Source: Verrucomicrobiales bacterium (GTDB taxonomy: Bacteria > Verrucomicrobiota > Verrucomicrobiia > Limisphaerales > JAYPXF01). From it: 40,626 nucleotides of DNA. The notes under the pieces were generated by a model, which did no database searches, was not told the origin of the DNA, and saw only the letters and a program-made list of their open reading frames with translations. Positions 23,683 to 32,545 of this stretch are shown here, one piece after another. Both the position numbers and the translations under genes were made by a program. The stretch's first letter is position 1; each line of letters begins with the position of its first letter. The stretch lies in assembly GCA_002715965.1 (NCBI GenBank), contig PBAL01000021.1, positions 49,880-90,505 on the forward strand, written 5' to 3'.

Positions 23683-25095
23683 ATGTCGTCCGATTCAAAC
23701 ACCATTCGGGCGTTTGGCAGGGGATTTCTGGATCGTGGTCCGGTCTATCTCATGTGTGCGCTGATCCTTTACGGACCCTTTCACTACGCACTGACGACGC
23801 GGCCAGGAGAGATCCTGTTCACCCAGGTGGCCAGCGTCGCCATCTTCATTTTTCTGTGGGACGCATTCGTCAAAGAACGATGGCCACAGGTGCCGGCTCT
23901 CCCCCTTGCCTGCATGACGGTGATTCTCCTTCTCGGTTTGTGGATGACCTTCAACGCCAGCTCCTATTATCGCTGGCACACTGAACTGTTTACCATGCGG
24001 GTCCTGACTGGTGCGCCATTTCCAGACCTCCCCGGATCCTACGCCCGCTTTGCGTCAACTCAGTTGGTCACCAAGCTGACCGTGATTTTCGGCCTCGTCG
24101 TCATCTTCCTCAATCAGAACGAAACCAGGCGCGAACGCATTCTGTTCACCTTCATGGTATCCGTCTTGGGCTGTGCCCTTCTGGGAACAGCAATGAAGTT
24201 TTTTGAACCCATTCGGGATCTGTACTGGGACGCAAACAAATACAAAGATCGTGGAATGGTGGAAATTGTGTTCGCCGCATTCCGTTACCACGCGCATTCC
24301 GCCTCGTTCCTTGTGACTGGACTTTGTGTTTCCGGCGGGTTCTGGTTGCATTCTGTCGAACGTCGACAACCCAAGGGCAAACGATTTCTGTGCGCACTGT
24401 CCTTCTTCTGCATTTTTTGCGCACTTTTTCTGAACACCTCCCGTGCCGGCTGGGTCCTGAGTCTCGTCGCCATGATCGGACTGACGACGATGGCACTTCT
24501 CCGGAGAACCCGGCGCTTCAGCCGAAAAGAGATTCTTGCCGGATTGGTGGGTCTGGTACTGCTCGGTGCGATTGCCGCTTCGGTATTCCTTGCTGAGAAG
24601 GAGTACCGGACAGAGAGAGTGCAGACCATTCGAAAACACATCCAGAGCCGTGCGCCCATCGCGTTGTTCATCAAGATCATCCCGGAAACTCCAGTATTGG
24701 GATTCGGGCCTGGCTCGCTGCCGAACGTTTTCCCAAAGTACCAGCGACTGCATCCGGATCTGTTCGCTCAGGACAAGTTCCTGAACGCTGCACATCAAGA
24801 CTACTTCCAATTCTTTTTTGAGTGGGGCGCGGGATTGATCGTCTGGGTGGCGTTGCTTCTGACACCTGTGGGATTGCTTTTCGCACAAATACGCCGTTTG
24901 GGATGGAGGAGGGCGGCAAATCCATTGACCGCTTCATGCACCCTTGCCATATCGATCACACTGATGCACAGCATGGGCGATTTCCCGCTCCAGATGCTGC
25001 TCCTCCAACTCGCGTTCTTTATCTGCTGGTCAACGGCTGTGAGTGCTGCCTCCCCGGACGACGGCACAGCCAATGAGAGAAGCTCTGCCATTTAG
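23683..25095 (+). CDS. O-antigen ligase/polymerase family membrane protein
   Basis: A 470-residue inner-membrane protein with about ten to twelve membrane segments, of the WaaL/Wzy type, which joins or polymerises glycan on undecaprenyl carriers at the periplasmic face. The family core is visible in FLNTSRAGWVLSLVAMIG with its conserved Arg, GFGPGSLPNVFPKYQ, and the periplasmic-loop motif AAHQDYFQFFFEWG, which corresponds to the AHNxxLQ signature. The ATG at 23683 lies five bases after the enolase gene's stop, so the two may be co-transcribed. It converges on the Wzc-type gene, giving one polysaccharide region on both strands. Ligase and polymerase cannot be told apart from sequence. Confidence 0.85.
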   Translation: MSSDSNTIRAFGRGFLDRGPVYLMCALILYGPFHYALTTRPGEILFTQVASVAIFIFLWDAFVKERWPQVPALPLACMTVILLLGLWMTFNASSYYRWHTELFTMRVLTGAPFPDLPGSYARFASTQLVTKLTVIFGLVVIFLNQNETRRERILFTFMVSVLGCALLGTAMKFFEPIRDLYWDANKYKDRGMVEIVFAAFRYHAHSASFLVTGLCVSGGFWLHSVERRQPKGKRFLCALSFFCIFCALFLNTSRAGWVLSLVAMIGLTTMALLRRTRRFSRKEILAGLVGLVLLGAIAASVFLAEKEYRTERVQTIRKHIQSRAPIALFIKIIPETPVLGFGPGSLPNVFPKYQRLHPDLFAQDKFLNAAHQDYFQFFFEWGAGLIVWVALLLTPVGLLFAQIRRLGWRRAANPLTASCTLAISITLMHSMGDFPLQMLLLQLAFFICWSTAVSAASPDDGTANERSSAI

Positions 25096-25162
25096 CTCTG
25101 AATTCGGATCGACTGCAGCCGGAAGATGAAGGCCGGTTTGAGATTCTTGGACGAGGCGCCCG

Positions 25163-27262
25163 TCAGCGTTTGTCTTCGCCGTATCCGTAGTACTTCTTGT
25201 CGGTGTAGTAGTAGTAGTTGTAGCCGGCTCGGCGTTTTTCAGGCACGAAATTCAAAACCAATCCGGAGACATTCTTTCCACTCCTTCTCACCAACTCCAG
25301 CGCGCGTCCAATCAGCCGGTACGAAGTCTTGGCCGCCCGCGTCACCATGCAGATTGTCTGAACGTATTCCAAAATCAGCAGGGTGTCACTGACCGCCGTG
25401 ACCGGTGCGTTGTCGATCACGACCTGATCGTACTTGCCGACCACGTCATCGATCAGCTTTTTTACGTGATCGCTCGCGATCAGTTCCGACGGATTGGGAA
25501 CAGTGCTGCCGGCGGGAATGAGCGTGAGGTTCTCAAAGTCCGTCTTCAACGCAACTTCATCCAGAGTCTTGTTCGCCAGGAGCAAGTCCGTCACACCCGG
25601 AGTTTTTCGATCGATGTGAAAGGTGTCGCCCACGCTCGGCCGCCGCAGATCGAAATCCATGATCAGCGTCTTCTTGCCCTGGCTCGCATTTGCGATCGCG
25701 TAGTTCACCGAACAGAACGTCTTTCCTTCAGAGGGAACAGCGCTGGTGAAAAGAATCACGCGCCGTTCCTCTTCCCGCCCCAACAGGCTGATCGACGCGC
25801 GCAAGGTCCGAAACGCCTCGGCACAACTCGAGTTCGGCGCCTTGGTCACAAACAGGCGGCCTTGATCGTCTTTAATTTCAGGATTCTTGGGCACGGCCCC
25901 CACGACCGGCACGCCAAAGAGCCGTTCGGCCTCGTCGATTGATTTCACCGTCTTATCCAGCTGCTGGACGATGAAGACCAACATGAAGCTCAATCCGCAT
26001 CCCACGATCATCGCAACCATCATGATGACACTCTTGCGCGGACTCACCGGCGCACCCGGAAGCGACGCGGGATTGTAGACTTCCACGGTTCGGTTCTGGA
26101 TCCCCTCGGTCACCGACGATTCTTGCTTGGCCCCCAGCACACGCTGATACATGGCCTGGAGCGACTCGGCCTGCGCCTTGAGATGCTTGTACTCGATTTC
26201 TTTCTGTTGATCGGCCGCCACCTTCTTCTCCTGAGCCTCCAGCCGGCCTTGTTGGCTGTCGATCTGAGAAGACAGAGTGAGAATCGTCGTATGCACCTTC
26301 GAAGGAGCCGCTAGAATCGCCTCTTGCAAGCGCGCACCCAGATCAACCACTTCCTTCCGCGCTGCGATCATCTTCGGATGTTTCTCGCGATACCGCTCCT
26401 CAAGCTGGCTGATCTCAGACCGCTTCTCAAGCTCTTGAGTCCTCAAGGCGCTCACTTGTTTGTCATCCAAAATGGATTGAACCGTAAGCAGGCGCTCCAC
26501 GTTATTGGAATATTGCTGGATCATCTTCCAATCGGTATCCAGTTTCAGCTTTTCGTTTTTCGATACCGTCAGTTCCTTGCCGATCGACTCCAGCTCCATC
26601 CGCTTCATGTCGGTCATTCCCACCGCCAACGAATTGGACTTCACGTATTGATGTGCAATCTCCTGGGCCTCCAGCCACTTGACCTTGAGTTCCTCGGCAG
26701 CGGTGGTGTGGATCGCAATTGTATTCGTTCCCCTGCCCATCTTGCGTTCGATGTCCCAATTGACAAAAGCTTCCACGATGGCCTGGTTGGCGTTCATCGC
26801 AAACACCCTGTCGCGATGCCGGAAACTGACATCGATAAAGCGGGTCATCTTTCGCAGGCTCGAACTCACCCCGCCGAGTTGGCCCCTCAGGTCATTTTGG
26901 GATATGTCAGGGGACAACTGCTCGCGATCAACAATCAATTCCGCAGCCCGATCAATGACTTCCCGCCGTCCCACCGTCTGCGCCATTGTATTCAGGATAT
27001 CAAACCGCATCAGCCTGAAATCGTTTCGACTGTTTTGATCGTACGAAACAGTCGGACCAGCAAACTCGACGATTATTGTCGCACGGCTCTCATAGATGAC
27101 GGTGGCCGTCTTGAGATAGTAATACGCTCCGCCAAAGCACGCGGCAAATATGAGGATGATCAGCCATGCGTGATCTAGAACCACATCCACAGAATCGCGA
27201 AGGGAAAACTCCTTTTCGACCTGCGTCTGCTGGCCGAGATCGTGAGATTCTGGAAAATCCAT
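25163..27262 (-). CDS. Wzc-type polysaccharide co-polymerase and tyrosine kinase
   Basis: A 699-residue inner-membrane protein controlling chain length and export of extracellular polysaccharide. An N-terminal Wzz domain with a membrane helix (HAWLIILIFAACFGGAYY, near 31-48) leads into a periplasmic coiled-coil region (about 170-375) and a second helix (VIMMVAMIVGCGLSF, near 410-430). The cytoplasmic BY-kinase domain has Walker A (SAVPSEGKTFCSV, near 505), Walker A' (LIMDFDLRRPSVG, near 532) and Walker B (QVVIDNAPV, near 610). The C-terminus is an autophosphorylation cluster with many Tyr (NYYYYTDKKYYGYG). It is fused in one chain as in proteobacterial Wzc. Its start overlaps the Wza stop by one base. 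Confidence 0.94.
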   Translation of the reverse strand: MDFPESHDLGQQTQVEKEFSLRDSVDVVLDHAWLIILIFAACFGGAYYYLKTATVIYESRATIIVEFAGPTVSYDQNSRNDFRLMRFDILNTMAQTVGRREVIDRAAELIVDREQLSPDISQNDLRGQLGGVSSSLRKMTRFIDVSFRHRDRVFAMNANQAIVEAFVNWDIERKMGRGTNTIAIHTTAAEELKVKWLEAQEIAHQYVKSNSLAVGMTDMKRMELESIGKELTVSKNEKLKLDTDWKMIQQYSNNVERLLTVQSILDDKQVSALRTQELEKRSEISQLEERYREKHPKMIAARKEVVDLGARLQEAILAAPSKVHTTILTLSSQIDSQQGRLEAQEKKVAADQQKEIEYKHLKAQAESLQAMYQRVLGAKQESSVTEGIQNRTVEVYNPASLPGAPVSPRKSVIMMVAMIVGCGLSFMLVFIVQQLDKTVKSIDEAERLFGVPVVGAVPKNPEIKDDQGRLFVTKAPNSSCAEAFRTLRASISLLGREEERRVILFTSAVPSEGKTFCSVNYAIANASQGKKTLIMDFDLRRPSVGDTFHIDRKTPGVTDLLLANKTLDEVALKTDFENLTLIPAGSTVPNPSELIASDHVKKLIDDVVGKYDQVVIDNAPVTAVSDTLLILEYVQTICMVTRAAKTSYRLIGRALELVRRSGKNVSGLVLNFVPEKRRAGYNYYYYTDKKYYGYGEDKR

Positions 27263-27885
27263 CAGAAGATCCGCTCTCTGACGGTCACCTTGTCCCCGTC
27301 CAACAGCATGAAGGGCTTGGAAGAGCCTTGCGCGAGTTTCTCGGCATCCACTTCGTAGAGTTTTTCAACATTCCCTTCCTTCCGCTTCACAAGCACTTTG
27401 CTCTGCCGAGCCAGTCTGGTAAACCCCCCCGCCAAGCCTATCCCGTCCAACACATCGATTTGTTTCTTTCCCCTCGGAATAGATATCAAACCAGGACTGT
27501 GAACCTGTCCCAGCACCAGAAACGTGCTGGTATTCGTGGAAACGGTGTGTGCCAGAAACACTTGGGGCTTCACCAAATAGTCTCGGTCATACAAGGTCTG
27601 GATCAGGCTCTTCGCCTCCTTGAGTGTCATTCCCCCGATCTTGACGTCCCCCAATAGCGGCAGAGCAACCGTGCCGTCGGAAAGGATTGTCGCCCGGGTG
27701 GTCATATCGTCCTCACGCCAGACACGCATTTCGATAGAATCACCAGGCGAAATGAGCCCCGCCGTTGAAGAAACAGGGGAAGCTGCGAACAGCTTCCCCT
27801 GACCCTGAGATTCGAATGTTAACGCAAGTATCGCCGCCCAGACAAAGAAACTAGACAGTGCTATGCCTCTGTGAATCGGATTCAT
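27262..27885 (-). CDS. Polysaccharide export protein (Wza-like, single SLBB)
   Basis: A 207-residue exported protein of the Poly_export/SLBB type, which forms the outer-membrane or periplasmic channel for polysaccharide. A signal peptide (GIALSSFFVWAAILALTF) is followed by the Poly_export domain (SPGDSIEMRVWREDDMTT, then LPLLGDVKIGGMTLKEAKSL) and one SLBB domain (LVLGQVHSPGLISIP, DGIGLAGGFTRLA), closing with GDKVTVRERIF. It is shorter than Wza (about 380), and I see no lipobox Cys. The ATG at 27885 is preferred over one at 27924, which would lack a signal at its start. Wzc follows with a one-base overlap (TGATG). Confidence 0.9.
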   Translation of the reverse strand: MNPIHRGIALSSFFVWAAILALTFESQGQGKLFAASPVSSTAGLISPGDSIEMRVWREDDMTTRATILSDGTVALPLLGDVKIGGMTLKEAKSLIQTLYDRDYLVKPQVFLAHTVSTNTSTFLVLGQVHSPGLISIPRGKKQIDVLDGIGLAGGFTRLARQSKVLVKRKEGNVEKLYEVDAEKLAQGSSKPFMLLDGDKVTVRERIF

Positions 27886-27934
27886 TTTTCGTTCGGCGAA
27901 GCATCGGTGTGCACTTGCTCCCATTCAGAGTGGT

Positions 27935-29122
27935 TCAGAATGTGTATGACAAGTTGACACCGAACCGGTGGTTCGTGAAATCGTTACCGTTGTTGGCCAA
28001 ATTCGAATCGTTTCGGGAATACTGGTAGAACAAGACGCCTGCCGTGCGATCCATCAACTTGGCAGCAAATGAAGGTCGGATGAACCAGAAGTTATCTTCG
28101 CGTGCAGCGAACGTGGCAGTCGCCGCGGGAGTTACTGCGAAAAAGTCGTTGAACGAGTAACCGATATTGGCGTTGGCCGTGTAACGGTCACCGACACGGT
28201 GGGTTACTGCAGCATCAACACTGCTTCGAAGATTTGACTGATCCTGAAGCGTGTTAGCGGGAGAAGCGCCACGGTCTGCACGAAGCGAAACTGTTGTCAG
28301 TGCGGTGGCTTTCCAGTCCGCACCAACAGCGTAACGCAAAAACGCCTTGTCCACATCCACGCCTTGAAATTGCCGGAATTCCACACCGAGTTCAGCTGAA
28401 ATTGAAAGCTTCGCTGAAGCCCCCCACACCAAACGGGTATTGACCTGTTCGAAGGTAGCATTGTGTGCCTCATCGATCTGATCGTAACCGAATGCAGCAC
28501 CTAGGCCGGCATTTATCTTCGGTGTCAATTCATAATCCAACATGCCGTTGGCCTGACCGCGCCAACTATCTTGAGCGTTGGCTGCATCAAAATCGTTCAA
28601 GACAGATGCAAACGAAGCTTCCAAGTTCGAGCGCTCGCCGAGATCGTAAACAGAAGAAAGGGTTGAGGACCACGCCTGGCGCTTAACACGACCACGGGCT
28701 GCAAGCAGCGTAACATCAGCATCCTGCTGAGACACCAAACCTTGATCAAAACGCCAACTGAGCCGACCGGAATTATTACCAAACGCCAATGACGCATTGT
28801 GCAGCGTCGTGTCAGCTCCAGCATTATCCATGAAGAACTGAAAGTCTGCGTTGTATGCGGCGGAGAGGAACGCCGTAGTCTGGGTCCTGTACTCACCTGC
28901 ACCCAAGATTACACCTGGAGAAATTGTGTGGATGTAGTCTTCGACCTTGTTCCCGCTCCGATGCCCCAAGAAGATGTTATCGTCATACGTAAAATCGTAT
29001 GCCACCGATGGCCTTACTTCCACCGGCCCTACCTTGAGCAGAGCTGGGTTGTCTTGAGCAACCGTGCTCAATCCACTGAGTGCAAATACAGAGCCAAATA
29101 GTATCCGTCGATATTTCGTCAT
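27935..29122 (-). CDS. Outer-membrane beta-barrel protein of the polysaccharide locus
   Basis: A 395-residue exported protein with a signal peptide (ILFGSVFALSGLSTVAQ) and many alternating amphipathic strands, ending in the aromatic NLSYTF expected for the outer-membrane assembly machine. A middle section has DYELTPKINAGLGAAFGYDQ and LSISAELGVEFRQFQG, typical strand pairs. It resembles the outer-membrane barrel proteins found beside Wza/Wzc in exopolysaccharide loci of environmental Gram-negatives. It is 50 bases upstream of Wza and likely in the same operon. A role in polysaccharide passage or anchoring at the outer membrane is inferred. Confidence 0.82.
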   Translation of the reverse strand: MTKYRRILFGSVFALSGLSTVAQDNPALLKVGPVEVRPSVAYDFTYDDNIFLGHRSGNKVEDYIHTISPGVILGAGEYRTQTTAFLSAAYNADFQFFMDNAGADTTLHNASLAFGNNSGRLSWRFDQGLVSQQDADVTLLAARGRVKRQAWSSTLSSVYDLGERSNLEASFASVLNDFDAANAQDSWRGQANGMLDYELTPKINAGLGAAFGYDQIDEAHNATFEQVNTRLVWGASAKLSISAELGVEFRQFQGVDVDKAFLRYAVGADWKATALTTVSLRADRGASPANTLQDQSNLRSSVDAAVTHRVGDRYTANANIGYSFNDFFAVTPAATATFAAREDNFWFIRPSFAAKLMDRTAGVLFYQYSRNDSNLANNGNDFTNHRFGVNLSYTF

Positions 29123-29170
29123 AAAGTTTCCTTGTAAGTTATGTCAGTTGATTCCAATTGATTCGCACGG

Positions 29171-29896
29171 TCAGGGAGCGGTGGGACTGGTAGTGTTGTT
29201 CGCTCCAGATCCGCTATTAGCACTCCCACCTGATGAAGTTTGCCCAACCGATCCGGCTGTGTTCACGGCAATTTGAGCCTGAGCAACGGACACGGTAACA
29301 CTTGATCCAAATACACCGCCGGAACCGGCACCACCACCAGCAACGCCAGCGGTCCCCGCCGCGACCGCCGCCTCCACGAACGTGGTCAACACTTCCGTCG
29401 TCTGAGCAGGGGTGAGGGGTGAGGCAACGTACCGTGCCAAGAATCCAACAATGTGCGAAATACCAACCGGGGTGTTCGCGGTGGTTACTGACTCATCGCC
29501 AGCAGAAGTGCCTCCAGTTGCGGTGACTTGATTTACGTTCTGTTGTGCAACGACTTTCTCCTCTCCTGTGTAGGCCGAAATCTGATCGACCTTGGCAACG
29601 ACGGACGCCACGTCTTGAGGCGCGGCCTCAATCGGCGTTTCCACTTCTTTCGCTGGCAACACGCTCAGTGACTCCGGTAGTGGCTGCAAAAAAACTTCGC
29701 TCACACTGTAACCACTGCCATCCGGCAATGCTTCGGCCTCACCGAAGACAATCGCATTCAGATCGGACTGAAGGTTGGCTTCAATAACCGCTTCCTGCTG
29801 TGGAACGAAAGCGGCATTCGCGAAGAGCGATGCTGCCAGAGCACTGCCGGCGAGCATTCCGACAGCAACTTTCCCGATGGATGATTTCTTTTTCAT
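29171..29896 (-). CDS. Exported Ala/Gly/Ser-rich protein of unknown function
   Basis: A 241-residue secreted protein with a clear signal peptide (VGMLAGSALAASLFANAA, residues 12-29). The mature part is low in aromatic residues and Cys, and becomes Gly/Ser/Asn-rich at the end (GSVGQTSSGGSANSGSGA). A helical Ala-rich region has LTTFVEAAVAAGTAGVAGGG. I do not recognise a family. It sits directly upstream of the polysaccharide barrel gene, with a 48-base gap, and may be a matrix or surface protein produced with the polymer. Real coding is supported by the signal peptide and by the operon position. Confidence 0.75.
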   Translation of the reverse strand: MKKKSSIGKVAVGMLAGSALAASLFANAAFVPQQEAVIEANLQSDLNAIVFGEAEALPDGSGYSVSEVFLQPLPESLSVLPAKEVETPIEAAPQDVASVVAKVDQISAYTGEEKVVAQQNVNQVTATGGTSAGDESVTTANTPVGISHIVGFLARYVASPLTPAQTTEVLTTFVEAAVAAGTAGVAGGGAGSGGVFGSSVTVSVAQAQIAVNTAGSVGQTSSGGSANSGSGANNTTSPTAP

Positions 29897-29945
29897 ATGA
29901 AACTACTTGTGAGCGTGTGTGCGCCTCAATTTGTTCGTTTTTTCT

Positions 29946-29984
29946 CAACCAACACAGCGACAACGTCGCCCTAGGCCTCGGTTG
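29946..29984. repeat. Nested inverted repeat upstream of the exported Ala/Gly-rich protein
   Basis: CAACC (29946-29950) pairs with GGTTG (29980-29984), enclosing a perfect GCGAC-AAC-GTCGC hairpin (29957-29969). It lies between waaA and the exported-protein gene on the minus strand. There is no T-run in the direction of transcription, so it may be a leader or transcript-end structure. Confidence 0.4.
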
Positions 29985-30006
29985 TGATGCCTATGTCCGC
30001 CAATTA

Positions 30007-31404
30007 CTAAGAAATCCCCTCAGCTCCGTCAAGCCCATTTTGGCATGTTTTTTGGCATGTTTTTTGGCATGTTTTTGTCACGCTTTTGTGAAGAAACTCC
30101 ACTGTCTTTACAAGGGTTCCCCGGTTTCTCACCACCACCATGGAGGCGGCCCGACCCATTTTCTTGAATTGGTCCGAATCCATTGCTGTTTTCAGCACTC
30201 GCTCCAACTCCGTAAAATTACTGACCCGGCACGCACCGCGACTGGAAAGCAGGCTCTGAACGATGCCTTTGAAGTTTCCCATTCTGGGACCGAAGAACAC
30301 CGGTTTGCCCAAGGCAGCGGGCTCGATCGGGTTCTGGCCACCTCCCGGCGACATTTCGAAACTCTTGCCCATGACCACCCATTCCGCCAAGCGGTAGATG
30401 TCGAGCAACTCCCCAGTCGTGTCCACCAGCAAACAGTCACACGCCTCAGCAGGAGTATCCGAGAGCTTTGTCCGCAGCTGACACTTGATCCCGACGGAAC
30501 TTAGTTCGCGTGACACATGCACACACCTTTCCATGTGCCTCGGAACGATCACGAGGAACAGCTCCGGGTTTTCCTGCCGAAGCCGCAGGTAGATTTCGCC
30601 CAGCATCTTCTCTTCGCCAATGTGAGTACTCGCACCCAGCAATACTCTCCGCGAACTTGCGACTCCCAGGTCATTGAGCAATTTGCCGAAGTCGACCTTT
30701 GGAGGAGAAGAAACATCAACAGCATCGAACTTGAGGTTCCCACAGGTCTGAACCGATCCATCACGGCACCCCAATGCTCTCCAGCGATTTGCATCATCCT
30801 CGGTCTGTGCACAAACGAGTTCGAATCTCGAAAAGATCGGACGGAACAGGAATCCGAATCGTCCATACCCGCGGAACGAACGATCGGACAATCGGGCATT
30901 TACCAGACAGATGGGAACGTTCCTCTTCGCCGCCCGCCAGATGAAGTTTGGCCAGATTTCAACTTCCACCAGCGCGATGCAACGAGGACGAAAAACCCGG
31001 AACGCGCGCGCAACCACCCATGGCAAGTCGACGGGGTAGTAGACAGCGCGCATCGTCGGCGAGAGTCCGCGCTGCAACTGCCCCATGCCGGTGGAGGTGG
31101 TCGTCGATACGACGAATTGAAAATCCGGAAGGCGTTTCTCCATCTCCTTCAGCAACGGAATCGCCAGATTGACTTCGCCGACACTGACTGCGTGCAACCA
31201 GAAAATCGGTTGCTGTTTCGCCCACTCTTTCAACTCGCGATCGTAAAAACCAAATCTCTGTCCAAAGTTCTCGCACCAGTTTCCCCGCCGGATCATGCGC
31301 CAAAGGTAACGGGGTGAAGTGACCAGAAAGAAAACCGGGAAGAGCAGGTTGTACAGGAGCCGGACCAAGCCCTTTTTGAAACACAGCCGCGCCTCGCAGT
31401 CCAT
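30007..31404 (-). CDS. waaA: 3-deoxy-D-manno-octulosonic acid (Kdo) transferase
   Basis: A 465-residue inner-membrane-anchored glycosyltransferase that attaches Kdo to lipid A, which shows that this organism makes lipopolysaccharide. Family motifs are LLYNLLFPVFFLVTSPRYL at the membrane anchor, WLHAVSVGEVNLAIPLL with the catalytic Glu, LVEVEIWPNFIW, LLGASTHIGEE and GGGQNPIEPAALGKPV. I chose the ATG at 31404; a TTG at 31425 is possible. The C-terminus is odd: a 12-base unit is repeated three times at 30038-30076, giving TKTCQKTCQKTCQ in the protein. The first gene upstream of the polysaccharide-export run, it is divergent from the Ser/Thr kinase gene. Confidence 0.94.
   Translation of the reverse strand: MDCEARLCFKKGLVRLLYNLLFPVFFLVTSPRYLWRMIRRGNWCENFGQRFGFYDRELKEWAKQQPIFWLHAVSVGEVNLAIPLLKEMEKRLPDFQFVVSTTTSTGMGQLQRGLSPTMRAVYYPVDLPWVVARAFRVFRPRCIALVEVEIWPNFIWRAAKRNVPICLVNARLSDRSFRGYGRFGFLFRPIFSRFELVCAQTEDDANRWRALGCRDGSVQTCGNLKFDAVDVSSPPKVDFGKLLNDLGVASSRRVLLGASTHIGEEKMLGEIYLRLRQENPELFLVIVPRHMERCVHVSRELSSVGIKCQLRTKLSDTPAEACDCLLVDTTGELLDIYRLAEWVVMGKSFEMSPGGGQNPIEPAALGKPVFFGPRMGNFKGIVQSLLSSRGACRVSNFTELERVLKTAMDSDQFKKMGRAASMVVVRNRGTLVKTVEFLHKSVTKTCQKTCQKTCQNGLDGAEGIS
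30038..30076. repeat. 12-bp tandem repeat inside the 3' end of waaA
   Basis: Three copies of TTTGGCATGTTT-type units (plus-strand reading) stand head to tail and keep the reading frame, adding four-residue TCQK units to the protein. Copies are almost identical, so the array is likely recent and prone to slippage. Confidence 0.9.
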
Positions 31405-31547
31405 GCAGAAAGCACTGTGTACCAAGCGCTAATGCTTGAGTATAACAGGGATGGAACGTATTGAATCGGGCTTGTTTCTGAACGACCCTATCTCTATAAA
31501 TCGCCCCCAAGCAGCGAGTTTTGGACGATTCGGGAACAGCTTTGAAA

Positions 31548-32507
31548 ATGGTTTCGTGCGGCAAGTGCGAAGCCAAATGCTTTATCTCCTCCGGCTTGGG
31601 AGCCTTCGAAACCGCTGAATGCACCAAGTGCGGACATCCGGTGATGATCCCCGTTCAGATGCGGCAGTTCGAGCTGCGCGAAGTCATCGCGTCGGGCGGA
31701 ATGGGAACGGTCTTCAAATCATGGGACATCAATCTGCGGCGCGAAGTCGCGGTGAAACTCATGAAGCCCGACATCGCCGAGGACCCCGCACAGGTTGAAG
31801 AATTTGTGAAGGAATCGCGTGCCTGCGCGGGACTCAATCACACCAACATCATCCACATCTATTCCTTCGACGAAATTGACGGAAACAAATACCTCGTCAT
31901 GGAACTCGCCGAAAACGGCACGCTCGACGACCGCATCGAAAACGAAGGGATCGTTCCCGAACTCGACGTCCTCGACGTCGGCATCAAGATCGCGTCCGCC
32001 TTGGATGCCGCACTGCGGCATAACCTGCTGCACCTCGATATCAAGCCCGGCAACATCCTCTTCAACAATGACAGCCCGCCCGAACCCAAGCTCGTCGACT
32101 TCGGCCTGGCGAAGAGCGCGGACGAAGAGCGCGGCTACGAAGAAGAGGGTGGCATCTTCGGAACGCCCTATTACATCGCGCCCGAACGACTTTCCGAGAA
32201 CCGCGAAGATTTTCGCTCCGACATGTACAGCCTCGGCGGAACGCTTTATCACGCGCTGGTCGGGCACGTCCCCTTCGATGCCCCGGAAATTCACGATGTT
32301 GCACAGGCCCACATCCAGGAGCCATTGATTCCGCCCAATCACGAGATCGCCGACATTCAGGAAATCACCAACGAAGCGATCTGCCGTGCGATGGCGAAGA
32401 ATCCCGATGAGCGTTACCAGAGCTATGACGAATTTATCATGGCTCTGACGGCCGCGCGCAGCCACCTGCTCATTCAGAAATACGGTGGTGGCGGAGCGTT
32501 TGCCTGA
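31548..32507 (+). CDS. Ser/Thr protein kinase with N-terminal zinc ribbon
   Basis: A 319-residue soluble Hanks-type kinase. The ATG at 31548 starts a zinc ribbon with two Cys pairs (CGKCEAKC and ECTKCGHP). The kinase domain follows: Gly loop IASGGMGTVFKSW, VAVKLM with the ATP-binding Lys, the catalytic loop LLHLDIKPGNIL, DFGLAKS, and GTPYYIAPERLSE. The loop reads HLD where HRD is usual, so this is a non-RD kinase: the catalytic Asp stays, but the Arg that contacts the activation loop is missing. There is no transmembrane segment or extracellular sensor, unlike many bacterial PknB-type kinases. It stands alone, divergent from waaA; targets are unknown. Confidence 0.92.
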   Translation: MVSCGKCEAKCFISSGLGAFETAECTKCGHPVMIPVQMRQFELREVIASGGMGTVFKSWDINLRREVAVKLMKPDIAEDPAQVEEFVKESRACAGLNHTNIIHIYSFDEIDGNKYLVMELAENGTLDDRIENEGIVPELDVLDVGIKIASALDAALRHNLLHLDIKPGNILFNNDSPPEPKLVDFGLAKSADEERGYEEEGGIFGTPYYIAPERLSENREDFRSDMYSLGGTLYHALVGHVPFDAPEIHDVAQAHIQEPLIPPNHEIADIQEITNEAICRAMAKNPDERYQSYDEFIMALTAARSHLLIQKYGGGGAFA

Positions 32508-32545
32508 GCCGGTCTTGTTTGGCCACGCGGAACAAGCTGCCCTCG

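Noticed and set aside
26324..27178. 284-codon plus-strand frame opposite the Wzc gene
   Set aside because: Shadow of the tyrosine-kinase gene; no start context or recognisable domain.
30038..30076. Possible CRISPR-like array
   Set aside because: The repeats are 12 bases, directly adjacent and in frame within waaA; there are no spacers.
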